NCBI GenBank assembly: GCA_032690845.1
Contig: CM064432.1
Coordinates: 55,674,071 to 55,738,070, forward strand
Length of the DNA: 64,000 nt
Origin: Eleusine coracana subsp. coracana
Taxonomy: Eukaryota > Streptophyta > Magnoliopsida > Poales > Poaceae
Reading direction: 5' to 3'
Shown here: piece by piece, positions 1 to 11,088 of the stretch
Position numbering within the stretch: position 1 is the first letter of the stretch
Layout of the letters: each line of letters begins with the position of its first letter
Translations under genes and position numbers: made by a program
The notes under the pieces: generated by a model
Told to the model about the DNA's origin: nothing
Seen by the model: only the letters and a program-made list of their open reading frames with translations
Database searches by the model: none

Positions 1-909
1 AACGTCTGAGTTAATAACAACTCAAACATGATCCTTAAAGATGATATCCAAGGCTTTCGCTTTATCCAACTAAACCAAAACTCATTAATAATTGAATTTC
101 CCTCATCGCCGAGTGATGCATCACCAAATTAATATTTATATCCATAAAAATGCATATAACCCGAATGATGTACTACGAACATCAACTGCCGTAGCCCCCA
201 AGATTGGTGGTGTATCACTAGTATTCATACAAAAAGACAACCCCCAAGATTGGTGTTGAAAAAATTAATGTATCACAAATAATCAAAAGATACAATTTCC
301 CAAGACAAAACTGCATTAGTCCGAGTGATTGGTCATAATATTCCAGAATGAGCATTTTCCAAGATTGAAAACACATTAATCCGAGTGATTGGTCATTTCA
401 TCTCAGAATGTGCATTTTCCAAGATTGAAAACACATTAATCCGAGTGATTTATCAATCATTGTACAATCCACATCACTCAATGTTAGCGCTTGAAAAGAA
501 TATCTAAAACATAATAAATCCGCGTACAGGTTTAATGAAACTATGCTGATCCAAGTGGCGGCCGAGTAGGTTATCAGATGTGTATAAAAGCGCCCGCAAA
601 CAATTGCAACCCTTCACCTTCATATTGCCACCTGCATCTTCCAATCTCAAAACCTAGATCCAAAGCTTCCACTTCACCGCTGCCACCATTCCGCACGCGT
701 AAACCCTAGGTTTGGAACTTCCATTTGTCCGCCGCCACCATTCCGCGCCCCTAATCCAGAAGTCATAGGCCTCCATTTCGTCGCCACCACCGTTCCACTG
801 TTCCACCGCCGCCATTCCATTGTTCCGCCGCCATTTCGCACGCTCAAACTCAAAGATAGCATTCCGGACCTTGATCTCCATCCCCCAAAAGCTCCACGCA
901 TCCGTTTCG
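1..909 (-). other. 3' noncoding internal region of Gypsy copy 1
   Basis: No credible gene. The stretch aligns by eye, in reverse complement, with 33150-34113 of Gypsy copy 2, including phrases around 'accaatcttggggg' and the tandem 60-bp units. Its right part (about 600-909) is GC-richer and corresponds to the leader of the antisense gene; it carries a TAAACCCTAGG motif near 701-711. Confidence 0.8.
301..455. repeat. 60-bp tandem repeat, about 2.6 units
   Basis: The phrase CAAGATTGAAAACACATTAA recurs at exactly 60-bp spacing (units beginning near 300, 360 and 420), each followed by TCCGAGTGATT. The first unit is diverged. The homologous array in Gypsy copy 2 (about 33640-33830) has the same 60-bp period, so the array predates the separation of the two copies. 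Confidence 0.85.
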
Positions 910-3900
910 ATGGCCCCAAAGCGCACCCGCCAAAGCACGAGTGCCCAATCTTAGAAGGGGACCTCTCCTGGAAAGGGTGAAAGCGAAGAATCGATTTTTG
1001 ATATTCCTGCTGGCATTAAGGAGTTCCCAGCATCAACCATGGACTCAGAAAAAATCAACAGATTGGTGATCGATGGCGTGCTGCAGGATCAACAGACGGG
1101 TGGTGGATTGAAGCCATAGGTCAGAAATTTCCTCAGCCTCTCGTCGACCAACTTACGGTTTTCGGCTCTTTTTTCTATTGCGGATTTGGGCTTCCTTGCT
1201 GAGACTTCTTTAGAGGTCTTCTATTTTTCTATGGCATTAATCTAGTCAATCTGAACCCAAATTCCATTCTACACATCGCCATTTTTATTCACTTTTGTGA
1301 AGTGTTTTTGTGTATCCCTCCTCATTTTGACACCTTCAAAGAACTGTTTGTGTTGAAATCAAACAGCAGTAATGTCATAGGGGGTGCTGGATTCCAATTA
1401 AGGAATAAATCCAAGTACATCGATGTACCACTTCCATCAACCAACAAAGGGTGGCACGCAGACTGGTTTTATCATGGCAACCATGCCCCCCCCTTTGTCA
1501 GAATTGACAGCAGAAGCCCCCAAGCCATGCCCCGAGTGGTCCGCAAAGGCTCATCCAAACAAGAAAGCACAAGTTGATGAGATTTTAAAACATGTGGACT
1601 ATCTGAAGTCAAAAGGCTATACCGGCGTACACGTTGCCACTAGCTTCATATATCTCCGCGTGCAGCCCATAAAGAAGCGCCACGTTCCTGGATGGAAATT
1701 CCAACTAGGGTCAGACCCCACTATGGAAGTACCAGAAGTACTGTCAGAAAGGGAATTGACATTGCGACTAGAGAGCATATTTTCGTCGCTTCTAGATTGG
1801 ACTCCAGGGAGTGCAACATCTGGCTATCATTCACAAATTGGAAGAAGTGCTGTAAGTTGCCCACCGATCCTCTTTAGAAAATCAATACTGCTTTCCTTAT
1901 TTGTCAGTAACAAATGATTCCTTGCATATATCTTAGAATCTTGACATATATGTATCCAATCCTCCACTGCCACCGACGCCACAAAAGAAATCCCCCACTC
2001 AGCCATCATCATCCAAGCGTCGTAAAGCTCATATTGAAGACTCCGATGAAGAAGAGTCGCTGGCTGACAATATAGCTAGACTTCAAGGGGAAGCAAAGAA
2101 GAAAACTGCTGAGAAAACCACCACTCGGCGGCCAGTGGATACGAGTACTCAGGAGCAAGCGCATCCAAATGAGTCATACAAGACAAAGCCTGAGAAAGAA
2201 ACACCCGACACAACAGGTAGCCCAAGACCAACTAGCCCCCCGTCAAAGGTGTCAGGCTTAAAATTCAAGCGCCGCACAAGGTAAGCAAAACGATGTAGTT
2301 TAATGCACAACTTTCTAATGAACAACTGTATAATCTTCATTCTCTGGATAGGTCAATCGGGGGAGCATCACATGAAGATATCTCAGCGCAAAGTGCGGCT
2401 CCTGAAAAAGATCAAGGTGCACCATTTATGGGGACATCCAAAGATGATATCCCCGGTCACTCGGCCAAAAAGACGAGTGATGTAAAGAGTGCACCAGAAT
2501 CTACTCGGCCAGAAACTAGACAAGCCGAGTCAATTGATGTCCCAGATCTGGACATACCCGAGACGGCAGTGACCGAGAACACTACTACCCCGAGCGAACA
2601 AGAAGAACCATCGTTGATATTTGAAACGATGCCGGAACCAATTTATGATTATCCCATTGGTCCGGAGGAATATGTGGCACCTACTCCAATTCATCGAGTA
2701 GTAAAAGAAGGTGTCACAGAGCAACCTGCACCGACCAGAATGGTATACCATAGTGGCCCCTTTACAATTGCCAGGTTTAATGAGTCGGCAGAGCAAGCAG
2801 AATTGAAGAAGTTTGAAGATTTTACTGAAAATGCCTTTCATTCCTTCCAGGTACCCTTTCCTTCTTGAAAAGTGACCCCAATAATAATAATATTGTGTGA
2901 TGACTTCTATACAACTCATCCCTGGTGTAGGTTCTAAAAACTCAGATGGCCAACAAGAGTAAACTCCTGCAACTTGCTGAAAGGCATTGTGCGAGAGCAA
3001 TCGACTTAGAGGACCAACTGGCCAAAGAAAGAATAGAAGTTTGGCAATTATCAGTAGATTTAGAGGCCCGTTCATCCCAAGTTGATGAACTCCAATTCAA
3101 GCTACAAGGTAAAAACACAAACACAATCCCTCGCATACTATTTCTGGATCTCAAATATTTGAACTCTTCCATTCAGAAATGTCACGGGTGCTAGAACTAA
3201 AGCACAATCAGGATGCTCAGTCGGCTGCTCAAATTGCAAATCTACAAAGCCGTATCAAAGAGCTAGAGTCATCAACACAATCTGTGGAAACACTGAAGTC
3301 CGAGAATAAAAGTTTAAAGAAACAACTCCAGGACTCGGCAGAGATCAGGAAAAATTTTGAAAAGCTAAAAGATGAATTTAAAACAATGTAGGAATATCAA
3401 TCTCTATGGAGGAAAAGAGCCAAAGGTAATTATTGTTACACCTATATGCTAAAAAATAAGTATATGTATGTGATCTAAAATATTTATGACTGACAGACGC
3501 CAAGGGAACAATAAAAAGCCAAAGGGATAGGAACACAACACTAGAGTCTGAACTATCCAAGGCCGAAAAGATTTTCAGGAAAGCTGTGGATGAATTAAAC
3601 CAATTCCAAAAAGCATACAAAGAAGTTGAAAAACTTAAAGAAGAGTACAAGGAAAAGGTTATCACCCTCGAGGCTGAAAAGGGAGAAGCTGAGAAATGCC
3701 TAAAAGGTAAATAGTCATTTATTTATTACCGTTATACCAAAGTCATTGTTCCAGATAATTGTAAATATTGTACCCCTGTAGGATCAAAGAGGTCCTTTGA
3801 GCTTTTGCAAAAGAAATTCATAGAGGGTGATGAAAACCTCCGATGGTCTCTTGCAGCTCTCCAGAAGGATGTAAAGGTAGTCGCCCAATACATACTTCCA

Positions 3901-4176
3901 GAAGAAAAGCCGCCCAGGTGTCGAGATTTAATGACAAGGCTACAAGAGGCACCCGGCCGAGTGAAAGAACATGCTCGACGTGTTGCAGAACTGGCCGGCG
4001 CGCAGGTCTTAGCTATAGCAAAGTCTCACATCCCTGTCATAAATTTGGATGTAGTAGCCGAGGGTTTCCACGAAGATTTCATTGACGAGCAATGTGAAAC
4101 CCTTGTAACTGAAGCGCAAAAAACAGCGCATGTTTTAGCTGACCAAATAGAACTAGATCCTTTACCAAAAATGTAA
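910..4176 (+). pseudogene. Antisense, intron-containing gene of Gypsy copy 1 (Transposase_28-like plus coiled coil)
   Basis: The gene runs opposite to the retrotransposon, between integrase and the 3' LTR. ATG at 910 is chosen by match with copy 2. The N-terminal part (about 1150-1500) matches the 'putative gypsy type transposon' domain (Transposase_28, PF04195): hydrophobic FFRGLLFFYG-type stretch, ILHIA, HFDTFKELFVLK, then GWHADWFYHGNH. A charged, low-complexity middle follows, then several exons of coiled coil rich in K, E and L (about 2940-3700), and a C-terminal exon ending KM-stop. Six short introns with GT...AG ends fit the reading-frame breaks: 1852-1936, 2281-2351, 2851-2930, 3109-3176, 3426-3496, 3707-3781. 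An early in-frame TAG at 952 and a shift near 1100 make this copy a pseudogene. Its function is unknown; the domain name does not prove transposase activity. Confidence 0.75.
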
Positions 4177-4658
4177 GGTATTTGTAAAGTTTAAAAGACT
4201 ATGTTACATTTCTGTTGTGGTAATGTAACATCTGTGCAATAGACTATGAAAGTCTAGATTAGTTACCAGGATTGTAACAAATGCTTGGGTCGCGCTGCTT
4301 CGTATATGTATTGTATGAACTCGTGTTAAACACTCACAACCAATACACAACTCACATCAGCCCTCTAAACAACGCTTCCAGTAACCGATATGAACCATGG
4401 AGACTAAGAACTCACTCAGTCAGACATATGCAAATTGGGAGAATTGTCTTGGTCCCCAACAGACGGCAAGAACCCTGGGGACTAAGTAACCCGCTTGGTC
4501 AATATGCACGAGTTGAGGTGGTACCAAGTGTCCAAATTTACATCATGACTTAAACGACAACAACAATTATCCATAAAAAATCAAAAATTGCCAAACCAGT
4601 CGTCATGACCATAATGTATATAAAGTCAAATAAAGGTAATTACAAAAAACTATTAATA
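4177..4658. other. Spacer between antisense gene and pol in Gypsy copy 1
   Basis: No coding signal. It separates the convergent 3' ends of the antisense gene (plus) and pol (minus), and is homologous in reverse complement to 29389-29876 of copy 2. It should hold the 3' untranslated regions of both transcripts. No polyadenylation signal can be assigned with confidence. Confidence 0.6.
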
Positions 4659-7600
4659 TTAAGCATAGAAGTGACGTAGCCGTGATATGTTCCAGGAACT
4701 TTGAAGGTCCGACCCATCCTCACGCATCAATCGGTATGCACCCGGCCGAGTGATTTCCTTTACAATAAAGGGTCCTTCCCATGGGGCCGAGAGCTTGTGC
4801 TTGCCTACCATGGACTGGACCTGCTTCAAGACCAAATCTCCGACTGAAAAGCCTCACGCTCTGACGTTTGTGTCGTGACAACATCGCAAGCTTTGCTGGT
4901 ACTTTGCCGATTGCAGTAACGTGGCATCACGCTTCTCCTCTAGTAGCAACAAGTCATCACATCTATGGTCATTGGAAGTTTTTTCTTCATACGAAACCAC
5001 GCGAGGGGAGGTGAACAAAATCTCAGTTGGTAACATGGCTTTTGACCCATAAACCAAGGAAAAAGGAGAATGCCCTGTGGCGCGGCTCACATTAGTTCGA
5101 AGCCCCCACAATATTGCTGGCAGTTCTCGAACCCAACGTCGAGCATATTTTTCCAGCCGGTCAAATATACGTGGCTTAATTCCAGATAGCAAGAGGCCAT
5201 TTGCACGTTCAACTTGACCATTGCTCTGCGGGTGGGCAGCCGAGGCGTGGCCAATCTTAAAACCCACTCGGCTCGCAAACTCTTTGAACTCCTCCGCTGT
5301 AAACTGAGTGTCGTTGTCAGTGATGATCTTGTGTGGTGCACCAAACCGTGTGACTATTTCAGTCATGAACTCTATGACCTTCTTTGCTGAAATCTTTCCG
5401 ACTGGCTTTGCCTCGATCCACTCGGAGAATTTGTCTACTGTTATGAAAAGGTGAGTAAAACCCCCTTGAGCCTTCATGAAAGGCCCGACAATATCTAGAC
5501 CCCATACTAAAAACGGCCATGTTATTGGGATATTTTGAAGCTCTGTGGCAGGTACGTGCATCTGGCGGGCAAAGAACTAGCAACCTTCACACTTTCAAAC
5601 AATTTCCTTGGCATCAGCACCAACAGTCGGCCAATAGAAACCTTGTCTCATTGCTTTGGCTGCAATTGTGGATGGGCCTGCATGGTTCCCGCAAATGCCA
5701 GCATGGATGTCCCCTAACACGACTCTTCCTTCATCTTGAGATAAGCACTTCATCAGCATCCCATGTGGGCTTTGTTTGTACAGACCATGGTCAACAATAC
5801 AATACGACCGACACTTATGAATAATCCTCAGGGCTTCGTCTTTATCAGTCGGTAGTGTGCCACCATCCAGGTACTCGACGAAAGGAGTGCGCCAATCTAC
5901 TGTAATGATAGCGACCTGTGGTATTGGTCCCGCCTTCAGTGCCGACTGCTCAATAGTTTGCTGGGTTAGTACAGATGGCTTATGGAGATCATCAAGGAAT
6001 ACTCCATTAGGTATTTTAGACCTACTAGACCCAAGTTTCGCCAGTTCGTCCGCCTCTTCGTTATACTTACGAAGGACATGTTTATACTCAATACCATCAA
6101 ACTTGTCTTCTAGCTTCCGAACTTCAGTGCAGTAGGCTGTCATGCTTTCGTGGGAACAACACCACTCCTTTGTTACTTAATTAATCACCAGCGCCGAGTC
6201 GCCAGAGATGCTCAATCTCTGAACTCCGAGTGAAACAACTGTCCTAAGTCCATGCAGTACTCCGCGGCGTTGTTAGACGTGCGAAAGTGCATACGAAGAA
6301 CATATCGTAGCTTGGCCCCTTCAGGAGATGTTAATACGACACCTGCCCCGGCACCTTCCAGTTGTAAGGAACCGTCAAACGTCATTTCCCAATAGCTTAA
6401 TTCACGTGGGCTAGGCGGTAACTTGCATTCTGACCACTCAGCAACAAAGTCTGACAAAGCGTGACATTTAATCGAATCACGGGACTTGAAGGTGATATCA
6501 TATGATCCCAGCTCAATGGCCCATTTAGCAATTTTTCTAGTGGCCTCTCTATTATGTAGCAATTCGCCTAGGCCAAACGACATGTGGACCTCGATTGGGT
6601 GATCCTCAAAATAATGCTTTAACTTCCGAGATGTCATTAATAATGCATAAATTAGCTTTTGAAGCTGGAAATATCGTACCTTGGACTCAGATAAGACCTC
6701 ACTGACGAAGTAAACTGGTCGCTACACCTTTTGAGCCTTGCCATCTTCTTCCCGTTCCACCGCCAGCGCGGTGCTGACAACGTGTATGGTTGCGGAGATG
6801 TACAGTTGCAAAGGTTCCTTTGGTTTTGGAGGAGTTAGCACCATAGGACTACTAATATAGGCCTTAAAATCATCCAAAGCTTTCTGTGCGTCATCATTCC
6901 AGGTGAATGATTCTTGCGTCTTGAGTAACCGAAAAAGGGTAACCCTCAAACGCCCAATCGTGAGACAAACCGACTGAGTGCCGCCATGCAACCAGTGAGT
7001 TTTTGAATGTCTTTTTGCAAATGTGGAGGTCCCATCCGCAATATGGCAGTAACCTTTTCCGGATTAGCTTCAATTCCTCTATGTGATACCAAAATGCCGA
7101 GTAACTTGCCTGAAGGGACCCCGAAGACGCATTTGTCCGGATTCAACTTCATATTGTATTTCCGAAGATTCCCGAATGTTTCCTCTAGGTCGGATATTAA
7201 GTCGGCGGAAAGCCGAGTCTTGACTACCACATCATCCATATAGGCTTCGACGTTTCCTCCTATTTGACTGTCCAAGCACCGCTGCATGGTCTGCTGATAG
7301 GTGGTGCCGGTGTTTTTTAGGCCAAAGGGCATAGTTGTATAACAAAATGCACCGAACGGCATGATAAACAAGGTCTTAAGCTGGTCAGATTCATTTAAGG
7401 GAATCTGATGGTACCCTGAATAGGTGTCTAAGAAGCACAATAATGCGCATCCAGACGTCAAATCGATCACTTGATCAATACGTGGAAGGGTGAATGGATC
7501 TTTTGGGCAAGCTTGGTTGAGGCCGATGTAATCCACGCACATCCGCCACTCCTTATTTTTCTTTCGTACCAAAACTGGGTTAGCTAACTAGCCGGGGTGG

Positions 7601-7824
7601 AAAACTTTTTTAATGAAACCGGCTGCCAGCAGTCGGTCGATTTCTTTCCTAATCGCATCCTTTCGATCTTACGAGAATCATCTAAGCTGTTGCCTTATAG
7701 GCCTGGCATTTTTTTGAACGTGAAGTTTGTGCTCAGTCTTTTCTCTTGGAACTCCTGGCTTGTCAGAAGGTTTCCATACAAATATATCTTTATTGTTTCG
7801 AAGAAAAAAGATGAGCGCGCTTTC
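4659..7824 (-). pseudogene. pol: pol of Gypsy copy 1: reverse transcriptase, RNase H, second RNase H, integrase
   Basis: Reverse transcriptase lies at about 7570-6950, with WRMCVDYxxLN, a YSGYHQIPL motif and the catalytic box YMDDVVVK near 7230. It is followed by a degenerate Ty3-type RNase H (about 6950-6400), then an RVT_3 (archaeal-type) RNase H (about 6400-5990; FDGSLQLEGAGAG, then the acidic EEADELAKLGS). Integrase (about 5800-4850) shows an HHCC zinc region ending CEGCQFF, a core with DIVGPF and ITDN, and a VERANG glutamate. DNG has become DND in the core. The last codons reach a TAA at 4661-4659. The frame is broken by several stops and shifts (for example near 7590, 6950, 6720 and 5590). 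Replication enzymes of this kind act in cytoplasmic virus-like particles; this copy cannot make them intact. Confidence 0.92.
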
Positions 7825-10750
7825 CTATTTATCACCTAAATTGACCCTAATATTGGTGGTCTTTGTTACATCACTATCATCTAGGATAATCTTCTTGGAC
7901 TCCATGGCATCCGCGTGAACCGTGGTCTTTGGCGCCTTCTTGGGAGCAGGGTCAAGCATGGCCTCCTCAGCTATTGCGATTGCCTCCTTCAACTCGGCTA
8001 ATTCTGATGTCGCCGCTATCTTCTCAGTCAACTCGTAGCTGCCGTTGTCGCAGTCGTATGACGTCCTCACATCCGAATGAAGTGAAATGACTCTGTTTGG
8101 TCCTGGCAACTTCATCATCATATAAGGATAATGAGATACTTCCATGAACTTTGCAATGGCTCGCCGCCCTATGATGGCGTGATAAGTAGAGTAAAGGTCG
8201 GCGACCTCGAATGTGATACGCTCCGTCCTGATGTTCTCCCGAGTGCCGAAGGTTACAGGCAGAGTGATTTGCCCGAGAGGGACTGTTTGCATGCCCAGTA
8301 TCACGCCGTGGAACGGCGATCGTCTTGGCTTGAGGTCGGTCAAGGGTATGCCGAGCTCCTTGAAGGTCTTCACGAAGAGGATGTTCAGACTGCTGCCGCC
8401 ATCTACTAGTACCCTGTTTAACCGGACTAGGTTAACAGTCGGCGTAAGTACCAAAGGGTATTTCCCGGGCCTAGGGATGTGGTCCGGGTGGTTCGAGCGA
8501 TCAAAGGTAATCGGGACCTCTGACCATCGTAGATACTGAGGAACTGCTGGTGAGACCGAGTGAACCTCTCTGTAAAGAATCTTCTGCTGGCGGTTGGAAT
8601 CTGCTGTGGAGTGGCCGCAGATATAATTAACCTCACGCTCAGGTTCTTGGTAGTCTTCCTTATCCTCGTCTTGGTTATCCTTGTCCGAGTCTTTCTTAGC
8701 GCCTTTGGGGACCCAGGGGCGCTCTTTACAGACCTTCAGGGCGTGATGGGCAAAGTTCTTCAACTTGAAGTATTCCCTTGCTTTGTGAGCGCCATCGTGA
8801 AGCAGACAAGGACCATCAAGCATCTTGTCGAAATCGTCCTGAGTGACTGGTTTCCTCCTGGATGAGCGCTCGGTGTTGGCCACCGTGCGGTCGTGCTTTC
8901 GCTTTCGGTCACCATCCTTGCTGTAGTCGGACGGACCCGACTGGTTCCTTGGGGTTGTCTCCTTGTACTGTTGGACTTGGAATAATGCCGAATTGCCGGC
9001 AGCATACTTGTCAGCCATGGTGAACAGATCTTTAGCTGTCAGTCCGCCGCCGGCCGCGTCCAACCTTCCAATCTTTTTGATCAAATCATCGTCGTGATGC
9101 CCTCCTTGGAAAGCGGCAACAACTTGAGCATCCGAGATGTTGGGGATGGTGTTCTTCACTCGGCAAAAGCGTTGGATGTAATCTCGAAGTGGCTCCCGGT
9201 CTCGCTGCTTGATGCGGCTCAGTTCCCAGTGATTTCCTGGCCTGTCAAAGGTTGCTTGAAAGTTGGCAATGAACTACCGACAAAGGTCTGCCCAGGAGCT
9301 GATGGAGTTGTCGGGTAGATTGGTGAGCCAAGTTCTTGTGACTGGGGCTAGGCAAACGTGTAGGTAGTTGGCCATAACAAAAATGTCACCGTCGAGGGCC
9401 CGTATGTCTGTCGAATAGACGTGGAGCCAGTCACGCGGATCCGTCTTGCCGTCGTACTTCTCAATGCCGAATGGTTTAAAACCAATCGGCCAGCTGACGG
9501 TTCGAAGCTCCCGAGTGAAGGCTCGAATACCAGCCTCCTCATCATAATCATCTATGATCGGGGATCGTTCTCGCTCGTGGCCCGTATCTCGGCGAGACCT
9601 ATCATCGCGGCGGCCCTCGTCCCGTCGATCACGGTAATACTCGTCACGATGTGCCGACCGCCTGTCATCGAGCTCATAGATAACGTCTCCGTGCCGACGT
9701 CGTTCATCTTCATGTGCTCAGCTGGTCGCGTCGTCGCTCTCTTGGTACCTGCTGTCCAGTCGGACCCGCGCATCACGTGGTGGTATGCCGTTGCGCAAGT
9801 CAGCGCTTGGATGCCGATCATGGAACTCTGCGATGGGCCTGCGTCTGGGGGCAGTAGGCGGTGTTGCATCCCGGTTGGAACACTCTCGTCTCTTCTTTCC
9901 TCCCTGGGCATCGAACTGGCGGCCCCAGAAACTGACCGACTCGGCGCTGGTCTTGCCGCATTCATCTCCAGCACCGTCGCGGCCCTGATGTGTGCTTTCA
10001 GTTGGTTGACCTGAGATTTTAACGCTGGGGAGACTTGGATCAAGGGCTCTATGGTTTTCAGGAGGGGTGCCGGGGCCGTGATATTATGCTCTGGGGTTGT
10101 ATAGACATCCTCCCCATCAAGTTTTAAGGTGCAGTCGCCCATGTCTAGGTTTCTGACGATGCTAGATCTATGCTGGGCATCTGGTCTTTGGAGTGGGGGG
10201 AGGGGGGTGACCGCATCTGGGTCACTGTCTTCAGGGTCTGTCTCGTGCCCGTCTACACATGGCGCGGCGCCGCGCGCGGCTGCCGCGGCAGATGTTTCTC
10301 CGTCGGCTCCAGTTTGAGCAGCGGGTGCCACCATGAATACCTCGTGGAAGTCCGAGGAGCAGCTTTCTGAATCACTCGGCTCTTCAATCAAGTCTAGGAG
10401 TGACTCGCTTCCGAGACCGATCATTGCAATGAACCTTGATTCATCGAAAAATTCGAGATCTATGTCCGATTGATCATGTGATGAGCCGGGAGATCGACCG
10501 TAGTGAAGTCCGAGTCAACCAAGGTTGTTGATCTGGGCGTTATGGGCAACATTGAGTTGTCACCCAAGAGGGTTTCCGCCTGGAAAGTTGCCGCCGTGTT
10601 GTCGAAACCGAGCGGGAGTCGGCTGGCTAGATTTCGCTGATCAGCCACACGTTCCTCCTCGACAAGGTCCCCATGCTGATCGGTGACGAGGCTGATGGTT
10701 CTGAAGCGGTTCTTTTCTCCCGGGCGAAACTTGATGTCGATGAAAGCCAT
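7825..10750 (-). pseudogene. gag: gag and aspartic protease of Gypsy copy 1
   Basis: The ATG at 10750 is matched by the gag start of copy 2 (MAFIDIKFRPG versus MAFVDIKFRPG). The N-terminal part is acidic and disordered. The retrotransposon gag domain follows at about 9480-8980, then a Tat-type zinc region with the pattern CxxHxxxHxxxxC (C replaced by Y at its last position here) near 8800. The protease active site VLVDGGSSLNILF is at about 8370-8410, followed by a retropepsin fold ending near HYPYMMMKLPG. A one-base deletion near 10476 (HHMD region) shifts the frame. A second one-base loss near 9880 relative to copy 2 puts the next part in another frame. The open frame ends at a TAG directly upstream of the reverse transcriptase; the same TAG is present in copy 2. 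Confidence 0.88.
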
Positions 10751-10755
10751 CAACA

Positions 10756-11088
10756 TTCGGGCCTCCCGGAGGACAACAACCCTACGTCCTATTTGGTGTT
10801 GTTGTATTGCTAAGGTTCGCACTAGAATTAGGGTTCCAATACGAGTCTGCCTCTCGACGAAGGCCCCCTGCCCCCCTTATATATCCGAGGGGCAGAGGTT
10901 TACAAGGTAACATCCGAGTTGGTTACAATGGATTCTATCTAACTAACATATCTGTAAACCTAACTTGCGGCTTACTCAAACAAATATCTACATAAATATC
11001 TCTAAGCTGGATATATTTAAAACTAAACCCCTGGCCCACTCGGCCATATAGCCGAGTGGTTAGGTATCCCGGGTACATATATCCCACA
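10756..11088 (-). repeat. 5' LTR of Gypsy copy 1, 3' end deleted
   Basis: On the minus strand it starts TGTGGGATATATGTACCC at 11088 and matches the copy 2 LTRs, including the near-palindrome around ACTCGGCCATATAGCCGAGT. Homology stops after CCCGAA at 10756. The last ~85 bp of the LTR, the primer-binding site and the untranslated leader are missing, so the LTR is joined almost directly to the gag ATG at 10750. It could not prime minus-strand DNA synthesis. Confidence 0.92.

Larger units (their letters stand above)
1..11088 (-). mobile_element. Ty3/Gypsy retrotransposon, Tat lineage, copy 1 (3' LTR outside the window)
   Basis: Read on the minus strand: partial 5' LTR (10756-11088), gag, protease, reverse transcriptase, RNase H, second RNase H and integrase (ending near 4659), then a plus-strand (antisense) gene at 910-4176 and a repeat-rich 3' noncoding region. 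The same order occurs in copy 2 (20494-34692), which supplies the boundaries. By comparison with copy 2 the 3' LTR should start roughly 190 bp left of position 1. The flank just right of the LTR is AATGT, expected as the target-site duplication but untestable here. A second RNase H plus an antisense ORF downstream of pol is the pattern known from the Tat branch (Grande, RIRE2, Retand relatives). Coding frames are broken, so this is a decayed copy. Confidence 0.93.

Noticed and set aside
301..455. Possible CRISPR-like array because of exact 60-bp spacing
   Set aside because: The whole unit repeats, there are no unique spacers, and the context is a plant retrotransposon.
9421..10014. 197-codon plus-strand frame opposite Gypsy copy 1 gag
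   Set aside because: Shadow of the gag reading frame; no domain, and not kept in copy 2.
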